DNA of 18,063 nt from Halieaceae bacterium (lineage in GTDB: Bacteria; Pseudomonadota; Gammaproteobacteria; Pseudomonadales; Halieaceae). The DNA lies in assembly GCA_902518075.1 (NCBI GenBank), contig CABYEX010000029.1:1-18063 (forward strand). Direction: 5' to 3'. Below, one piece after another: positions 17,480-18,063 of the stretch. Positions within the stretch are counted from its first letter, which is position 1, and the number at the start of each line of letters is the position of its first letter. Below the pieces are notes generated by a model, which was not told where the DNA came from, did not search any database, and saw nothing but the letters and a program-made list of their open reading frames with translations. The position numbers and the translations under genes are program-made.

Positions 17480-18063
17480 TCAGTTTAGACGTTTGCGTTC
17501 ATTTGAGGGAGGGATTGCAAGCTGTTCGCGATACTTGGCGATCGTTCTGCGAGCCACTGTCATATCCCGTTCCTTGAGCAGCGCACACAATTTGGAATCG
17601 CTCAGCGGTTTGCGGACATCCTCTTCGGCGATCAATTGTTTGATTGCAGCCTTGATGGCGGTTGAGGCGATGTCGTCGCCTTCATCGCCCGTCACTCGGC
17701 TGGAGAAGAAGTACTTCAGCTCGAAAGTGCCCCTTGGTGTGTGCATGTATTTTCTGGTCGTTGCGCGGGATACAGTGGACTCGTGGAGGTCTACCTCCGC
17801 GGCGATATCTGCGAGCACCAACGGTTTCATTCCGATTTCACCGACCTCCAGAAAGGCTTTTTGGTGCTCGACGATCTTGGCTGCGACTTTCAGTAATGTC
17901 TCACTCCGGCTTTGTAAGCTCTTCATAAACCAGCGGGCTTCCTGCAACTGCTCTTTGACATATCCCCTGTCGGCAGCCGATCCGTCGCTCAGCATGGCAA
18001 CATAGTGGTCATTCACCCGCAGTCGCGGGGCGACTTCAGGGTTCAGTTCCACCTGCCAGCGGC
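17480..18063 (-). CDS. rpoN: RNA polymerase sigma-54 factor RpoN (partial, C-terminal part)
   Basis: Only the last 194 or so residues are in the window; the frame continues past the right edge (RWQVELNPE at the edge), so the N-terminal activator-response and core-binding parts are outside. Visible are [10 protein letters not shown], the core-binding segment [12 protein letters not shown], the HTH region [22 protein letters not shown] and [14 protein letters not shown], and the RpoN box near the end, here [11 protein letters not shown], which contacts the -24 element. The usual box is ARRTVAKYR, so V is replaced by I. The stop at 17480 is 29 bases before hpf. Sigma-54 needs enhancer-binding ATPases for transcription; none is in this window. 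Confidence 0.97.
   Translation of the reverse strand, partial: RWQVELNPEVAPRLRVNDHYVAMLSDGSAADRGYVKEQLQEARWFMKSLQSRSETLLKVAAKIVEHQKAFLEVGEIGMKPLVLADIAAEVDLHESTVSRATTRKYMHTPRGTFELKYFFSSRVTGDEGDDIASTAIKAAIKQLIAEEDVRKPLSDSKLCALLKERDMTVARRTIAKYREQLAIPPSNERKRLN

Overview
The window is an ordinary, densely packed piece of chromosome from a gammaproteobacterium. The gene content and order match the block that in Pseudomonas runs from rpoN to gatB, here compressed. Protein similarity and moderate GC suggest a marine, Pseudomonas- or Halieaceae/Cellvibrionales-like lineage, but the sequence alone does not fix the genus. Almost every base is coding. No stretch longer than about 220 bases lacks a gene, and I see no tRNA, rRNA, CRISPR array, insertion sequence, prophage or origin.

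Layout from left to right: (1) the start of a NorM-type MATE efflux pump (minus, running off the left edge) diverges from rhlB, a DEAD-box RNA helicase (plus). (2) cysZ (minus, sulfate permease) converges on rhlB and diverges from smrA (plus, Smr-domain protein). (3) gatC-gatA-gatB (minus) encode the GatCAB amidotransferase that makes Asn-tRNA or Gln-tRNA by transamidation. (4) Divergent from gatC, mreB-mreC-mreD-maf-yhdP (plus) form a cell-shape and envelope operon: actin-like scaffold, its two membrane partners, a house-cleaning nucleotide pyrophosphatase and a giant AsmA-like lipid-transport protein. (5) The remaining genes all point left: rpoN (partial)-hpf-ptsN-rapZ-ptsO, the sigma-54/nitrogen-PTS cluster, followed by mgtE (magnesium channel) and darP/yjgA (50S ribosome maturation), whose end overlaps the end of yhdP.

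The most notable points are in the mre operon. mreB is broken by a one-base deletion at about 7114, and fusing the two frames restores a 345-residue MreB. mreC has no standard start at the position homology demands; the frame reaches an ATT codon preceded by GGGG. Either the sequence has local errors or this strain's mre locus is unusual. The 216-base mreB leader holds a 68-base imperfect palindrome with A and T tracts, then a possible three-way-junction RNA fold ending just before the mreB ribosome binding site. Compared with the Pseudomonas-like order, rng, the nitrilase gene, tldD and pmbA are absent, so maf overlaps yhdP directly. I found no convincing new defence, secretion or biosynthetic system.
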